Shown piece after piece: positions 32,446 through 41,123 of a stretch of DNA of 64,000 nucleotides. The translations under genes and the position numbers were made by a program. The DNA is from Demequina litoralis. GTDB lineage: Bacteria > Actinomycetota > Actinomycetes > Actinomycetales > Demequinaceae. Each line of letters opens with the position of its first letter. Positions within the stretch are counted from its first letter, which is position 1. The notes below the pieces were generated by a model. That model was not told where the DNA came from, made no database searches, and saw nothing but the letters and a program-made list of their open reading frames with translations. The stretch spans positions 62,001 through 126,000 of the forward strand of contig NZ_JAUHPW010000001.1 in NCBI RefSeq assembly GCF_030418455.1, given 5' to 3'.

Positions 32446-33368
32446 GGGATCGCCTTTGGGAGCCAGGAGCGGATGGATGCGAGGTACGCGGCGCGGGGCA
32501 CGGGGGACGACAGCGACAGCTCGTGGACGCCGCCGGTGACGACGGTCTCCGTGACGTCGGGGCCGAGGCGCGGCGCGAGGCGCGCGATCGCGCCGACGTC
32601 CACCGCGGTGTCCTGGACGCCGAGCAGCGGGTTGTCGGGCGAGTCGGGGCCGCTCGACCCGGCGCGCGCGACGAGCACGGGGACCCTGATGTCGAGGCCG
32701 CGCGCGACCCGGCGCTGTGCGCGGCGGACCGCCGCGAGCCACGCGGCGCGGGCCGGCACCCCGAGCGGCGTCTTCCAGTCGGGATCGAAGCCCCAGGCTC
32801 CGCCCTGCTCGGACAGCAGGTGGGCGGCGTAGCGCGAGGGATGGTGCGCGAGGACGGCGTCGGGCCGCACGCGCGCGATCGGCGCGATGGCACGAGCCAT
32901 GGCACGCTCCCGACGGTTGTCGGGGCGTGCGAAGAACGGGCTGTCGAGGATCACCCCCGCGAGCGTCGCGGAGGGCCGGTCGGAGGCCCAGATCGCCGCC
33001 GCGAGCCCGCCCGTCGAGTGGGCGTGCAGCACGAGCGGCACCGAGGGGAGGTCGGCGGCGATCGCCTCCGCCGCGGCTCCGATGTCGTCCCCGAGCTCGG
33101 CGATGTCGCGGATGAGGTGGGGGACGTCGCCCGGGCGGAGCGACCGGCCCGCGCGCCTCGCGTCGACCGCGTGGAAGGCGAGGCCGAGCCCGCCGAAGAA
33201 GTCCGCCAGATGGGTCTGGAAGAAGTAGTCGTTGTAGCCGTGCACGTGCAGCACGGCGCCGCGCGGGGCGTCCTGCGGGGGAGCGGCGCGCACCAGCGTC
33301 GCGGTCCCCAGCGGGCGTGCCTCGAACCCGGCGAGCACATCGTCGCCCCAGGTTGCGAGGTCGTCCAT
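32442..33368 (-). CDS. Alpha/beta hydrolase (lysophospholipase-like)
   Basis: 308 residues, alpha/beta-hydrolase fold. VLHVHGYNDYFFQTHLAD (oxyanion region), FHAVDARRAGRSLRP, nucleophile elbow LVLHAHSTGGLAAA (Ser), and a C-terminal His in TGGVHELSLSS. Pairing with a GDPD gene by ATGA overlap suggests joint turnover of lysophospholipids (deacylation, then phosphodiester cleavage); this is inference from context. The ATG at 33366-33368 fits the start of homology; further upstream is low-complexity. Confidence 0.82.
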   Translation of the reverse strand: MDDLATWGDDVLAGFEARPLGTATLVRAAPPQDAPRGAVLHVHGYNDYFFQTHLADFFGGLGLAFHAVDARRAGRSLRPGDVPHLIRDIAELGDDIGAAAEAIAADLPSVPLVLHAHSTGGLAAAIWASDRPSATLAGVILDSPFFARPDNRRERAMARAIAPIARVRPDAVLAHHPSRYAAHLLSEQGGAWGFDPDWKTPLGVPARAAWLAAVRRAQRRVARGLDIRVPVLVARAGSSGPDSPDNPLLGVQDTAVDVGAIARLAPRLGPDVTETVVTGGVHELSLSSPVPRAAYLASIRSWLPKAIP

Positions 33369-33459
33369 ACCCCGATCGTGCCATCTCCGGGCCCGACGTT
33401 CAGCGTGCGTTGGCGTGTTGGACGCGCATCGTTCACCCGGGGACGGCACTCTTGGGGCC

Positions 33460-34812
33460 ATGACCTCCGAGGCGACCTCGCACGCGGCGGCTCCCGACGA
33501 CGCGGCCCGGCCGACGCGGTGGGGCCGCGTCGTCGCGTGGGCCCTGTGGGACTGGGCGACGCAGCCGTTCAACTCCGTCATCGTCACGTTCGTCTTCGTG
33601 GCGCTCTACCTCACCTCCGACGCGTTTCTCGATCCCGAGATCGCGTCGCTGGGGGAGGGGCACGCCGCGTACGACCTGGCGCTGTCGCAGCTCGCGGGTG
33701 GGCTGGGCACGGGCATGACCGTCGCCGGCATCCTCGTCGCGGTGCTCGCGCCCGTGCTGGGCCAGCGCGCGGACACGTCCGGTCGACGCAAGGCCTGGCT
33801 CGCGCTGTTCACGGGCCTGCTCGTGCTGTGCATGCTCGGCCTGTTCTTCGTCCAGGCCGCGCCGCCCTTCTTCGCGCTCGGCGTGGGCCTCATCGCGCTC
33901 GGCAGCGTCTTCGGCGAGATCGGCGGCGTCAACTACAACGCCCTCATCTCCCAGGTGAGCAGCCCGCGCAACGTGGGTCGCGTGTCGGGCCTGGGCTGGG
34001 GCTTCGGGTACGTCGGCGGCATCGTCGCGCTGGTGATCGTCGTGGTCGCGGACGGCGCCGACTGGTGGGGCATGGACACCTCCAACGGGATGGCGTACCG
34101 CGTCATCGCGGTCGGGTGCGCGGTGTGGGCGGTGCTGTTCGCGTGGCCGGTGTTCCGCTTCGTGCCGGAGGCACCCGCGACGGGACGGCCGCAGGTCTCC
34201 CTGCTGGGCAGCTACACGCGCCTGTGGGGCGACCTCGTGGCGCTGTGGCGCGAGTCGCGGACCACGGTGTGGTTCCTGGGTGCGAGCGCGGTGTACCGCG
34301 ACGGCCTGGCCGGGGTGTTCGCCTTCGGCGCGGTCATCGCCTCGGTGGCGTACGGCTTCGACGCGACTCAGGTGATCATGTTCGGCATCGCCGCCAACCT
34401 GGTCGCGGGCCTCGCGACCATGGCGGCGGGGCTCATCGACGACTGGATCGGCCCGCGGCGCCTCATCATCGCCTCGCTCAGCGGCATGGTCGTCGCGGGG
34501 CTCGCGGTGGCCTTCCTGCACGATGCGGGGGACATCGTCTTCTGGGTCGCCGGGCTGACGCTGTGCCTCTTCGTGGGGCCGGTGCAGTCCGCGTCGCGCT
34601 CGCTGCTCGCACGCGTGTGCCCGCCGGGCAAGCAGGGCGAGATCTTCGGCCTCTACGCCACCACCGGCCGCGCGGTGTCGTTCCTCGCGCCGCTCATGTG
34701 GACGCTCGCGATCGCGCTGACGGGGGCGACCATCTGGGGTGTGCTGGGCCTCATCTCGGTCGTCGCGCTCGGCCTCGTCCTCATGCTCCTCGTGCGGATC
34801 GACGCCCGCTGA
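33460..34812 (+). CDS. MFS transporter, UMF1/Atg22-like family
   Basis: 450 residues with about 12 transmembrane helices. The first loop WALWDWATQPFNSVIVTFVF (family hallmark W-D-x-A-x-x-x-(F/Y)-x-x) and PVLGQRADTSGRRKAWLALF (MFS motif A) place it in the UMF1 family, bacterial relatives of the vacuolar amino-acid effluxer Atg22. Second-half motif DDWIGPRRLIIAS is also present. Substrate unknown. The ATG follows CACTCT by 7 nt, again suggesting a leaderless start. Divergent from the hydrolase-GDPD unit. Confidence 0.8.
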   Translation: MTSEATSHAAAPDDAARPTRWGRVVAWALWDWATQPFNSVIVTFVFVALYLTSDAFLDPEIASLGEGHAAYDLALSQLAGGLGTGMTVAGILVAVLAPVLGQRADTSGRRKAWLALFTGLLVLCMLGLFFVQAAPPFFALGVGLIALGSVFGEIGGVNYNALISQVSSPRNVGRVSGLGWGFGYVGGIVALVIVVVADGADWWGMDTSNGMAYRVIAVGCAVWAVLFAWPVFRFVPEAPATGRPQVSLLGSYTRLWGDLVALWRESRTTVWFLGASAVYRDGLAGVFAFGAVIASVAYGFDATQVIMFGIAANLVAGLATMAAGLIDDWIGPRRLIIASLSGMVVAGLAVAFLHDAGDIVFWVAGLTLCLFVGPVQSASRSLLARVCPPGKQGEIFGLYATTGRAVSFLAPLMWTLAIALTGATIWGVLGLISVVALGLVLMLLVRIDAR

Positions 34813-34826
34813 CCCGCGCGAAGACC

Positions 34827-35366
34827 TCAGAGGCCCGCGAGCAGCTCCTTGAGCGCCGCGCGCGCCCGCTCCCGGTCGTCCGCGGTTCCGAGCCGTGACC
34901 AGGTCAGCGTGAGCACCGCTCCGCCCGAGCGCAGGCTCGCCTGCGCCAGCACGCGGGTGCCGTCGTCGAGCGCCACCCGCCAGCGCCGGTACGCGTCCGT
35001 CGCGGTCGCGGTGGGAGGGGCGGCGTACGGCACGCCGGCGAGCTCGGAGCGGGGGGCGGTGGCCGCCGTCCACGCGTCCATCGCCTCGTCGAGGGTGCCG
35101 CCGAGCGTGCGGCTCGCGGACGCCTCGAAGCTGCCGTCCTGGCGCTGACCGACGGCCCGCCTGCCGAGGTGACGCTCGTAGGCGACCGCCGTCATCTGAG
35201 CCCACCAGCCGGGGTTGTCGACATGGCGCAGGTCCCTGGCCGCGACCTCGACGAGCGCGCGGTGGTCGAGCGCGGCGCCGCCGGCCGCCTCGAAGGCCGC
35301 CACCCATTCCGGCCACGCCCGACCCGTGGCCCGCGCGATGGCCGCGGCGTCGGCCGGCTCGGTCAC
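34827..35366 (-). CDS. Uncharacterised protein, DUF4287-like
   Basis: 179 residues. The N-terminal AIARATGRAWPEWVAAFEAA and the central WWAQMTAVAYERHLGRRAVG / SFEASASRTLGG pattern resemble DUF4287-type small proteins; the C-terminal 80 residues (RWRVALDDGTRVLAQASLRS, VLTLTWSRLGTADDRER) read like an SRPBCC-type stress/START domain, but this is not certain. GTG start overlaps the deaminase stop (GTGA), so the two are translationally coupled. Confidence 0.55.
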   Translation of the reverse strand: MTEPADAAAIARATGRAWPEWVAAFEAAGGAALDHRALVEVAARDLRHVDNPGWWAQMTAVAYERHLGRRAVGQRQDGSFEASASRTLGGTLDEAMDAWTAATAPRSELAGVPYAAPPTATATDAYRRWRVALDDGTRVLAQASLRSGGAVLTLTWSRLGTADDRERARAALKELLAGL

Positions 35367-35971
35367 GGGTGCGAGCCGACGGGCCCGGTGCCGCGGGCGT
35401 TGTAGACCGTCGACGCGGACTCGCCGTACGCGCGGTAGACCTCGAGCGCCTCGTCGCGCAGCACATCCGAGGTGACCGCGATGCCGCGCGCCTCGAACTG
35501 CTCGGCCCAGTCCGCGACCACGGGACCCTCGTCGAAGCGCGTGAGCTCCTCGAGCTCGGGACCCTCGCCCGCGACGACCAGCCGTCGCACGCCGGACCAC
35601 AGCGTCGCGCCGTAGCACTGCACGCACGGACGCCAGTTGACGACGAGCGCGAGATCGCGGTCGGCGCCGAGGTCCCACGAGCCGAGCCGCCGCTGCGCGA
35701 GGGCGAGCGCCATCACCTCGGCATGCCCGGCGCTGATGCCGGTGCCGAGCACGACGTTGACGCCCACGGAGACGAGCTCGCCCGTGGCGGCGTCGAAGAC
35801 GATCGCGGCGAACGGGCCGCCGCCGCCCTCGCGCCAGTTGCGGTCCGCCAGCCGATGCACGAGCGCCATCTGCTCGTCGGCGGTCGCGAGCGCGTCCGGC
35901 AGCTCGGGCAGCTCGGACACGAGCCAGGCGGGCAGGGACAGGGTGACGCTGGTGGCGAGGCCGTGGGCCAT
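35363..35971 (-). CDS. Nucleoside/cytidine deaminase family protein
   Basis: 202 residues with the zinc-deaminase signature: HAE in GISAGHAEVMALALAQ (near residue 83) and PCVQCYGATLWSGV (near residue 112, two Cys ligands). Additional GPFAAIVFDAATGELVSVG matches tadA/guanine-deaminase-like enzymes. Substrate cannot be told: it is longer than TadA (about 150) and has a distinct C-terminal tail. Overlaps the downstream DUF4287-like gene. Confidence 0.8.
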   Translation of the reverse strand: MAHGLATSVTLSLPAWLVSELPELPDALATADEQMALVHRLADRNWREGGGGPFAAIVFDAATGELVSVGVNVVLGTGISAGHAEVMALALAQRRLGSWDLGADRDLALVVNWRPCVQCYGATLWSGVRRLVVAGEGPELEELTRFDEGPVVADWAEQFEARGIAVTSDVLRDEALEVYRAYGESASTVYNARGTGPVGSHP

Positions 35972-35994
35972 GTCTCCTCCGGGGGACGATGCGT

Positions 35995-36957
35995 TCAGGA
36001 GTCGGTGCGCGTGCCGGAGATGATCTCATCCCAGGTGGGATGGCGGTAGGCCGGCGCCTCGTCGCCCGCGGCCGCGGGCTCGTCAGCCTTGCCGGCATCG
36101 GCCTCCGGGTCGGGCGCGGACCGGTCCACCGCGGGCATCTCGCCGGAGGTGGGGGACCACGCGGAGGCCGGGGCGGGCTCCGCGACCTCGTCGGGCTCGG
36201 ACTCGGGCTCGGGCTCGGGCTCGGGTGCGGGGGCCTCCATGACCGGCAGGCCGAACTCCGGGGTGTCGCCCGGGATGGGCGCGGTGATCGGCATGAGGAA
36301 GGGCTGCGTGGCCTCGGACTCGTCCTCCTCGTCGAGCTCGGGCTCGAGCTCGGCCTCCGACTGCTCGCCCATGACGGTGTCGACGACGGTGCGGAGCGCC
36401 TCGGCGAGCACCTCGGCCGGCAGTGCGGTCCCGGGTGCGCCCATCTCCGGGGTCGCGGGGATCTGCACGAGGCCGCTGGGCACGCCCCACTCGGCGAGCT
36501 CGCGCTGCATGACGTAGAACACGTGGTTCGCGAGCCCGCTGCCGGCGTTGAGCGACAGCCTCGCCGGCAGGCCCCGCGCCGACAATGCGGCGACGATCTC
36601 CTTCGCCGGCAGCGTGGACCACAGCGCTGCGGCGGCGCCCTCGACCACGGGCACGTCGACCGGCTGCGCGCCGAACGCGTCCGGGATCGCGGCGTCGTCG
36701 AGGTTGACGGCGAGCCGCTCGACCGTGACGGCGTCGGTGCCGGGGGCCGTGGCGACGACGATCACGACGTCGGGCAGGTGCTTCGCGACCGACGCGCGGA
36801 GGCGGCGCGCCGCCTCCTTGTACGCCGGCTCGAGGTCGCGATGGACGATCTCCGCGCTGCCGTGCCACGTCTCGGCGAGGATCCGGGCGGCGTCGGCGGA
36901 GGCCTCCGCGGTCGCGCCGGGCATCGGTTCGAAGGCGGTGATGAGGACGCGGGCCAT
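35995..36957 (-). CDS. Pyrrolidone-carboxylate peptidase homologue lacking catalytic Cys and His
   Basis: 320 residues; residues 1-180 align with peptidase family C15 (Pcp): VLITAFEPM, PDVVIVVATAPGTDAVTVER, AVNLDDAAIPDAFGAQPVD. Compared with Bacillus Pcp, the Glu (E80) is kept, but the catalytic Cys of the AGxxVCN motif is Ala (AGSGLANHVFY, A143) and the catalytic His of FIHIP is Gln (LVQIP, Q165); the GQAGGR loop is also lost. Residues about 195-300 are an acidic, Pro/Glu-rich disordered tail absent from Pcp, ending in a short conserved-looking YRHPTWDEIISG. It is therefore a probable pseudo-peptidase, perhaps binding N-terminal pyroglutamate. Reading frame is intact with no internal stop. 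Confidence 0.8.
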   Translation of the reverse strand: MARVLITAFEPMPGATAEASADAARILAETWHGSAEIVHRDLEPAYKEAARRLRASVAKHLPDVVIVVATAPGTDAVTVERLAVNLDDAAIPDAFGAQPVDVPVVEGAAAALWSTLPAKEIVAALSARGLPARLSLNAGSGLANHVFYVMQRELAEWGVPSGLVQIPATPEMGAPGTALPAEVLAEALRTVVDTVMGEQSEAELEPELDEEDESEATQPFLMPITAPIPGDTPEFGLPVMEAPAPEPEPEPESEPDEVAEPAPASAWSPTSGEMPAVDRSAPDPEADAGKADEPAAAGDEAPAYRHPTWDEIISGTRTDS

Positions 36958-37088
36958 GCGTCCAGATTAGGCGGTTCGCGACGTCCGTCGGGTCCGCCGC
37001 GGCGTGTCCCGCGCATCGTCCCTGGTGCCCGTCGTGCGCGGATGTGAGAACGCCCACACGGGCCTTCCCGCGGGCGTGCGGCGTTCCG

Positions 37089-37100
37089 TACGGTGTCCCC
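37089..37100 (+). promoter_or_regulatory. Leaderless promoter -10 of GGDEF gene
   Basis: TACGGT at 37089-37094, 6-nt spacer, GTG at 37101. It argues against the upstream in-frame start near 37044. Confidence 0.55.
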
Positions 37101-38273
37101 GTGATCGATCCGACGAGCGTGCGCCTCGCGCTCGCCGTCGTGGTGGTCCTCGCGGCGATCCACACGCTGCTGGTGCTGCGCCGGACGTCCGGTGCGCCCG
37201 TGGTGCTGTGGTGGGCGGGCGCGCTCGGCGCGTACGGCGCGAGCACCGTGCTGTACCTCGGCAACGGGACGGCGCTCCAATGGCTCACGGTCCCCGCGGC
37301 CAACACCGCCGGCGTGCTCGGCGGGCTGCTGGTGCTCCGTGCCGCGCGGTCGCTGGGGGGTCGAGGCCTGCCCTGGTGGGTGGTGGCCGTGCCGCTCGCG
37401 GTCACCTGGGCGACGGCCGTGGTCGAGGGCCCCGGCAGCGAGACCTGGGCCGGTGGAGGGTTCTACCTCGCCGCGATGGGCGCGACGGTCGGCGTCGCGG
37501 CGGCGGAGACGTGGCGCCTGCGGCTGGGCGGGTCCGCGACGCCGTCCGAGCACGGCGCCCTGCTGACGTTCGCCGTCGCCGGCAGCCTCTACGCGGCCTT
37601 CTACGCGCTGCGGTGGGCGATCTACGTCACCGAGGGCCCGCGCAGCGACCTCTTCACGTCGGTTGCCGGCACCGGCGTCACCACGCTCATCCTCATCGCG
37701 ACGGTGACCGCCGTGACGCTGGCCGTCACGCATCTCGCGGAGGCCGGCCACCGCGACGAGCTGCGCCGCCGCGCGACCACCGACGACCTCACCGGCGTGC
37801 TCGGCCGGGCCGAGCTGCTTGCGCGCGCCGACCGGCTCCTCGCCGCGCGCGCGGCGGGACGGCCCGCGGCGGTCGTCGTGTCGGATCTCGACTTCTTCAA
37901 GCGCGTCAACGACACCCACGGGCATGCCGAGGGCGACCGGGCGCTCGTGCGGTTCGCGTGCGCGTGGCGCGACGAGCTCGGTCCCGCGGAGCTCATCGGG
38001 CGCATGGGAGGCGACGAGTTCGTCGCGCTGCTCGTCGACGTCACCCCCACCGAGGCCGCCGCCCGCGCCGACGCGGTCACCCGGCGCTTCGTGGCGGACC
38101 AGGCCGGCGCCGGCGCGCAGGCGCCGACCGCGAGCCACGGGGTGGCGCCGGTGGAGGACGGGGCGGCGGTCGCCGCCCTCATCGCACGCGCGGATGCCGC
38201 GCTCTACGAGGCGAAGGCTGCCGGACGGAACACGGTGAGGGTGCACGGGCAGGCCGCCGAGCCCGCCGCCTGA
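37101..38273 (+). CDS. Membrane-bound diguanylate cyclase (GGDEF)
   Basis: 390 residues. Six or seven hydrophobic segments fill residues 1-210, followed by a GGDEF domain: RRRATTDDLTGVLGRAEL, SDLDFFKRVNDTHGHAEGD (metal/substrate Asp) and the active site GRMGGDEFVALL near residue 300. The RxxD product-inhibition site is not present five residues before GGDEF, so no I-site control is expected. Makes cyclic di-GMP from two GTP. It stands alone, divergent from the pseudo-peptidase gene; input signal unknown. Confidence 0.88.
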   Translation: MIDPTSVRLALAVVVVLAAIHTLLVLRRTSGAPVVLWWAGALGAYGASTVLYLGNGTALQWLTVPAANTAGVLGGLLVLRAARSLGGRGLPWWVVAVPLAVTWATAVVEGPGSETWAGGGFYLAAMGATVGVAAAETWRLRLGGSATPSEHGALLTFAVAGSLYAAFYALRWAIYVTEGPRSDLFTSVAGTGVTTLILIATVTAVTLAVTHLAEAGHRDELRRRATTDDLTGVLGRAELLARADRLLAARAAGRPAAVVVSDLDFFKRVNDTHGHAEGDRALVRFACAWRDELGPAELIGRMGGDEFVALLVDVTPTEAAARADAVTRRFVADQAGAGAQAPTASHGVAPVEDGAAVAALIARADAALYEAKAAGRNTVRVHGQAAEPAA

Positions 38274-38327
38274 GCCGCGAGCCGCGCCCCGCCAGCCCGG
38301 GATCCGACACTCCGGGACGTGTCGGGC

Positions 38328-38384
38328 TTGACGCCGGTGCCGGACGCCCCTAGCGTGAGCCGTAACCTGAATCGTCTTTCAGGT
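38328..38384 (+). promoter_or_regulatory. Promoter and inverted repeat upstream of the liv-like operon
   Basis: TTGACG (38328-38333), 17-bp spacer, TAGCGT (38351-38356) form a well-spaced sigma70-type promoter. An inverted repeat ACCTGAA/TTCAGGT (38365-38384, 6-nt spacer) sits where transcription should start, a good place for an operator, for instance for the TetR regulator encoded in the operon. A second small dyad (CTTTC/GAAAG) surrounds the ribosome-binding AAAGGG before 38417. Confidence 0.55.
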
Positions 38385-38416
38385 ACGCAACTTTCAATGG
38401 CGAAAGGGCAGTTCCC

Positions 38417-39634
38417 ATGCGTAAAGAGAAGGCGGCGCTCATCGGCGCCGTAGCCGCGTTGACCACCATCCTGGCAGCCTGCGCTCCCACCTCCGAGTCT
38501 CCCGGCGCCGAGCCGGAGAGCTCCTCATCCTCGTCCGCGATGTCCGAGGCGACCGAGGTCACCGTCGGCGTCATCACCAGCGAGTCCGGCGTCCTCGCCG
38601 GCTACGGCGAGCAGTTCCTCGCGGGCTTCGAGGCAGGCCTCGACTACGCGACGGACGGCACGAGCATGGTGGGCGACACCACCATCGTCGTCGAGAACCG
38701 CGACGACGCCGGCGACGCCGACAAGGCCGTCACCGCCGCCAAGGAGCTCATCGGCTCGGGCGTGAACATCCTCACGGGCACGGTGTCCTCGGGTGTGGCC
38801 CTCGCGGTCGCCGAGCAGGCCGCGCAGAACCAGGTGCTCTACATCTCGGGCCCCGCGGCCGCGGACGCCATCACCGGCATCAACGAGTACACCTTCCGCT
38901 CGGGCCGCCAGAGCTCGCAGGACGTCGCCACCGCCGGCTCCTTCCTCGACGCCGTGTCGGGCAAGAGCGTGCTCGTGTTCGCGCAGGACACGGCGTTCGG
39001 CCAGGGCAACGCCGCGGCCGTCGAGGCGATCCTCGGCACCCAGGGCGCGGAGGTCTCCTCGCTGCTGGTCGCGGAGGACATCACCGAGTTCACCACCTTC
39101 GCGCAGCAGGTGCTCGACGCGGAGCCGGACCTCGTGTTCGTCGCGTGGGCGGGTGCCACCTCGGGCGCGATGTGGCAGTCGATGAGCCAGCAGGGCGTCC
39201 TCGACGAGGTGCCGGTGGTGACGGGCCTCGGCGACGTGGCGACGTACGGCGCGTACGGCGAGGCCTCCGAGTCGATCAAGTTCCTCAACCACTACTTCGC
39301 CGGCGCGGCCGACAACGAGGTCAACACGGCGATGGTCGAGCACATCGAGGCGGCGGGCGGCACCCCCGACCTGTTCAGCCCGGACGGCTTCAACGCCGCC
39401 CTCATGGTGGTCCAGGCCATCGCCGAGGGCGCCGGGGACGTCGACGCGATGATCGCGGCGCTCGAGGGGTACTCGTTCGAGGGTCCGAAGGGCACCATGA
39501 CCGTCCGCGAGGGCGACCACGCCCTGCTGCAGGACATGTTCCAGGTGAAGCTCGTGGCCGACGGCGACTCCTACATGCCCGAGCTCGTCGCGACTGTCCC
39601 GGCCGCCGACGTGGGGCCGGCAGAGGTGGGGTAG
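38417..39634 (+). CDS. Branched-chain-type ABC transporter substrate-binding lipoprotein
   Basis: 405 residues. A lipoprotein signal peptide is clear (MRKEKAALIGAVAALTTILA then ACAP, lipobox LAAC), followed by a Ser-rich linker and a periplasmic-binding type-1 (Leu/Ile/Val-binding-like) domain: TVGVITSESGVLAGYGEQFL, LIGSGVNILTGTVSSGVALA, YISGPAAADAITGINEYTFR, VLVFAQDTAFGQGNAAAVEA. Captures the substrate outside the membrane for the four following transporter genes. Branched-chain binding proteins of this class also take amides, aromatic acids and other small organic acids, so the ligand is open; the downstream enzymes hint at a hydroxy-acid or ester-derived acid. Confidence 0.9.
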   Translation: MRKEKAALIGAVAALTTILAACAPTSESPGAEPESSSSSSAMSEATEVTVGVITSESGVLAGYGEQFLAGFEAGLDYATDGTSMVGDTTIVVENRDDAGDADKAVTAAKELIGSGVNILTGTVSSGVALAVAEQAAQNQVLYISGPAAADAITGINEYTFRSGRQSSQDVATAGSFLDAVSGKSVLVFAQDTAFGQGNAAAVEAILGTQGAEVSSLLVAEDITEFTTFAQQVLDAEPDLVFVAWAGATSGAMWQSMSQQGVLDEVPVVTGLGDVATYGAYGEASESIKFLNHYFAGAADNEVNTAMVEHIEAAGGTPDLFSPDGFNAALMVVQAIAEGAGDVDAMIAALEGYSFEGPKGTMTVREGDHALLQDMFQVKLVADGDSYMPELVATVPAADVGPAEVG

Positions 39635-39642
39635 CGGAAGAC

Positions 39643-40407
39643 ATGAGCACCGCAGTCCCGTCCGCGCTCCGCGTCGAGGGCCTCGGCCTGACGATCGGCG
39701 GCGCCACCATCCTCGACGGCATCGACCTCGACATCCCGCCCGGCTCGCTCGTCGGCGTCATCGGCCCCAACGGGGCAGGCAAGACGACGCTCTTCAACGC
39801 GATCTCCGGGGTGGTGACGCCCACGTCGGGCCGCGTGCTGATGGACGACCGCGACATCACGGGGACCTCGGTCCCCGCGAGGGCGCGGGCGGGACTCGGC
39901 CGCACCTTCCAGACCTCGAGCAACTTCCCGCGGCTCAGCGTGCTCGAGAACGTCCGGGTGGCCGCGCAGGCCGCCCGCGGCGGCAGCTACTCGCTCCTGC
40001 GCTTCCCGCGCGGGGACGATGCGGCCACGGCGGCCGCGCACGAAGCCCTCACCCAGGTGGGGCTCGAGCACCGCGCCCACGTCCCGGCCGGGGACATCTC
40101 GCACGGCGACAAGCGCAAGCTCGAGATCGCCGTGCTGCTCGCGACCGACGCGCGGCTCGTCCTCCTCGACGAGCCGATGGCCGGCGTCGGCTCGGGCGAC
40201 GTCCCCGGCCTGGTCGAGCGCATCCGCGACCTCCACCGGGTGAAGGGCTGCACGGTGCTCATGGTCGAGCACCACCTCGAGGTCCTCATGGGCCTCGTCG
40301 AGAAGGTCGCGGTGCTGGTGGCCGGCCGCATCGTCGCCTTCGACACGCCGGAACGGATCATGGCCGACCCTCGGGTCCAGGCCGCCTACCTGGGGAGCGC
40401 CGCATGA
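39643..40407 (+). CDS. ABC transporter ATPase, LivG-like
   Basis: 254 residues. Walker A GVIGPNGAGKTTLFNAISG near residue 43, LGRTFQTSSNFPRLSVLENV, signature DISHGDKRKLEIAVLL, which deviates from LSGGQ as often in LivG proteins (ISHGDKR), Walker B RLVLLDEPMAGVG and the H-loop VEHHLEV. One of the two ATPases energising import. ATG at 39643 is 8 bp after the binding-protein stop; the stop overlaps livF. Confidence 0.93.
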   Translation: MSTAVPSALRVEGLGLTIGGATILDGIDLDIPPGSLVGVIGPNGAGKTTLFNAISGVVTPTSGRVLMDDRDITGTSVPARARAGLGRTFQTSSNFPRLSVLENVRVAAQAARGGSYSLLRFPRGDDAATAAAHEALTQVGLEHRAHVPAGDISHGDKRKLEIAVLLATDARLVLLDEPMAGVGSGDVPGLVERIRDLHRVKGCTVLMVEHHLEVLMGLVEKVAVLVAGRIVAFDTPERIMADPRVQAAYLGSAA

Positions 40408-41123
40408 GCACCATCCTCGAGGTCGAGGGCCTGCACGGCTCCATCAACGGCCAGCAGGTGGTCGAGGACGTGTCGTTCACCGTGCCCGCCACGGGCATCA
40501 CGGCCGTCCTCGGTCGCAACGGCGTCGGCAAGACGTCGACGCTGCGGTCCATCCTGGGCCTGATCGACCGCTCCGGCGAGGTGCGCCTCGCGGGCGAGCG
40601 GATCGACGGCCTCCGCACCCACCGCATCGTCCGCAAGGGCGTGGGCTACGTCCCCGAGGACCGTGAGGTCTTCGGCAGCCTCACCGTCGAGGAGAACCTT
40701 CAGCTGGCGGTCCGCCAGCGTCAGCCGCGCCGCGAGCTCGTGGACGCGCTGTTCCCCGACCTCGTGCAGCGTCGCCGCCAGATGGCGGGCACGCTGTCCG
40801 GCGGGCAGCAGCAGATGGTGTCCCTGGCGCGCGCCCTGATCAACGACAACCGGCTGCTCCTGGTGGACGAGCCGACCAAGGGGCTCGCGCCCCTCATCGT
40901 CGACCAGGTGGCCGACGCCCTCGAGGAGGCCTCCACCACCGTGCCCATCCTGCTGGTCGAGCAGAACCTCGACGTGGTCCGCCGCCTCGCGACGGACGCG
41001 ATCGTCATCAGCGGCGGCCGCGTGGTCCACAGCGGCCGCGCCGCCGACATCCTCGGCGACGAGGAGCTCACGCACCGCCTCCTCGGCGTGGGCGTGGCCC
41101 CGGCGACGGGAGGCGCCCGATGA
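40404..41123 (+). CDS. ABC transporter ATPase, LivF-like
   Basis: 239 residues. Walker A AVLGRNGVGKTSTLRSILG near residue 35, Q-loop VGYVPEDREVFGSLTVEENL, signature LSGGQQQMVSLARALI, Walker B LLLVDEPTKGLAPLI and H-loop VEQNLDV. Second ATPase of the branched-chain-type importer. ATGA overlaps on both sides. Confidence 0.93.
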   Translation: MSTILEVEGLHGSINGQQVVEDVSFTVPATGITAVLGRNGVGKTSTLRSILGLIDRSGEVRLAGERIDGLRTHRIVRKGVGYVPEDREVFGSLTVEENLQLAVRQRQPRRELVDALFPDLVQRRRQMAGTLSGGQQQMVSLARALINDNRLLLVDEPTKGLAPLIVDQVADALEEASTTVPILLVEQNLDVVRRLATDAIVISGGRVVHSGRAADILGDEELTHRLLGVGVAPATGGAR

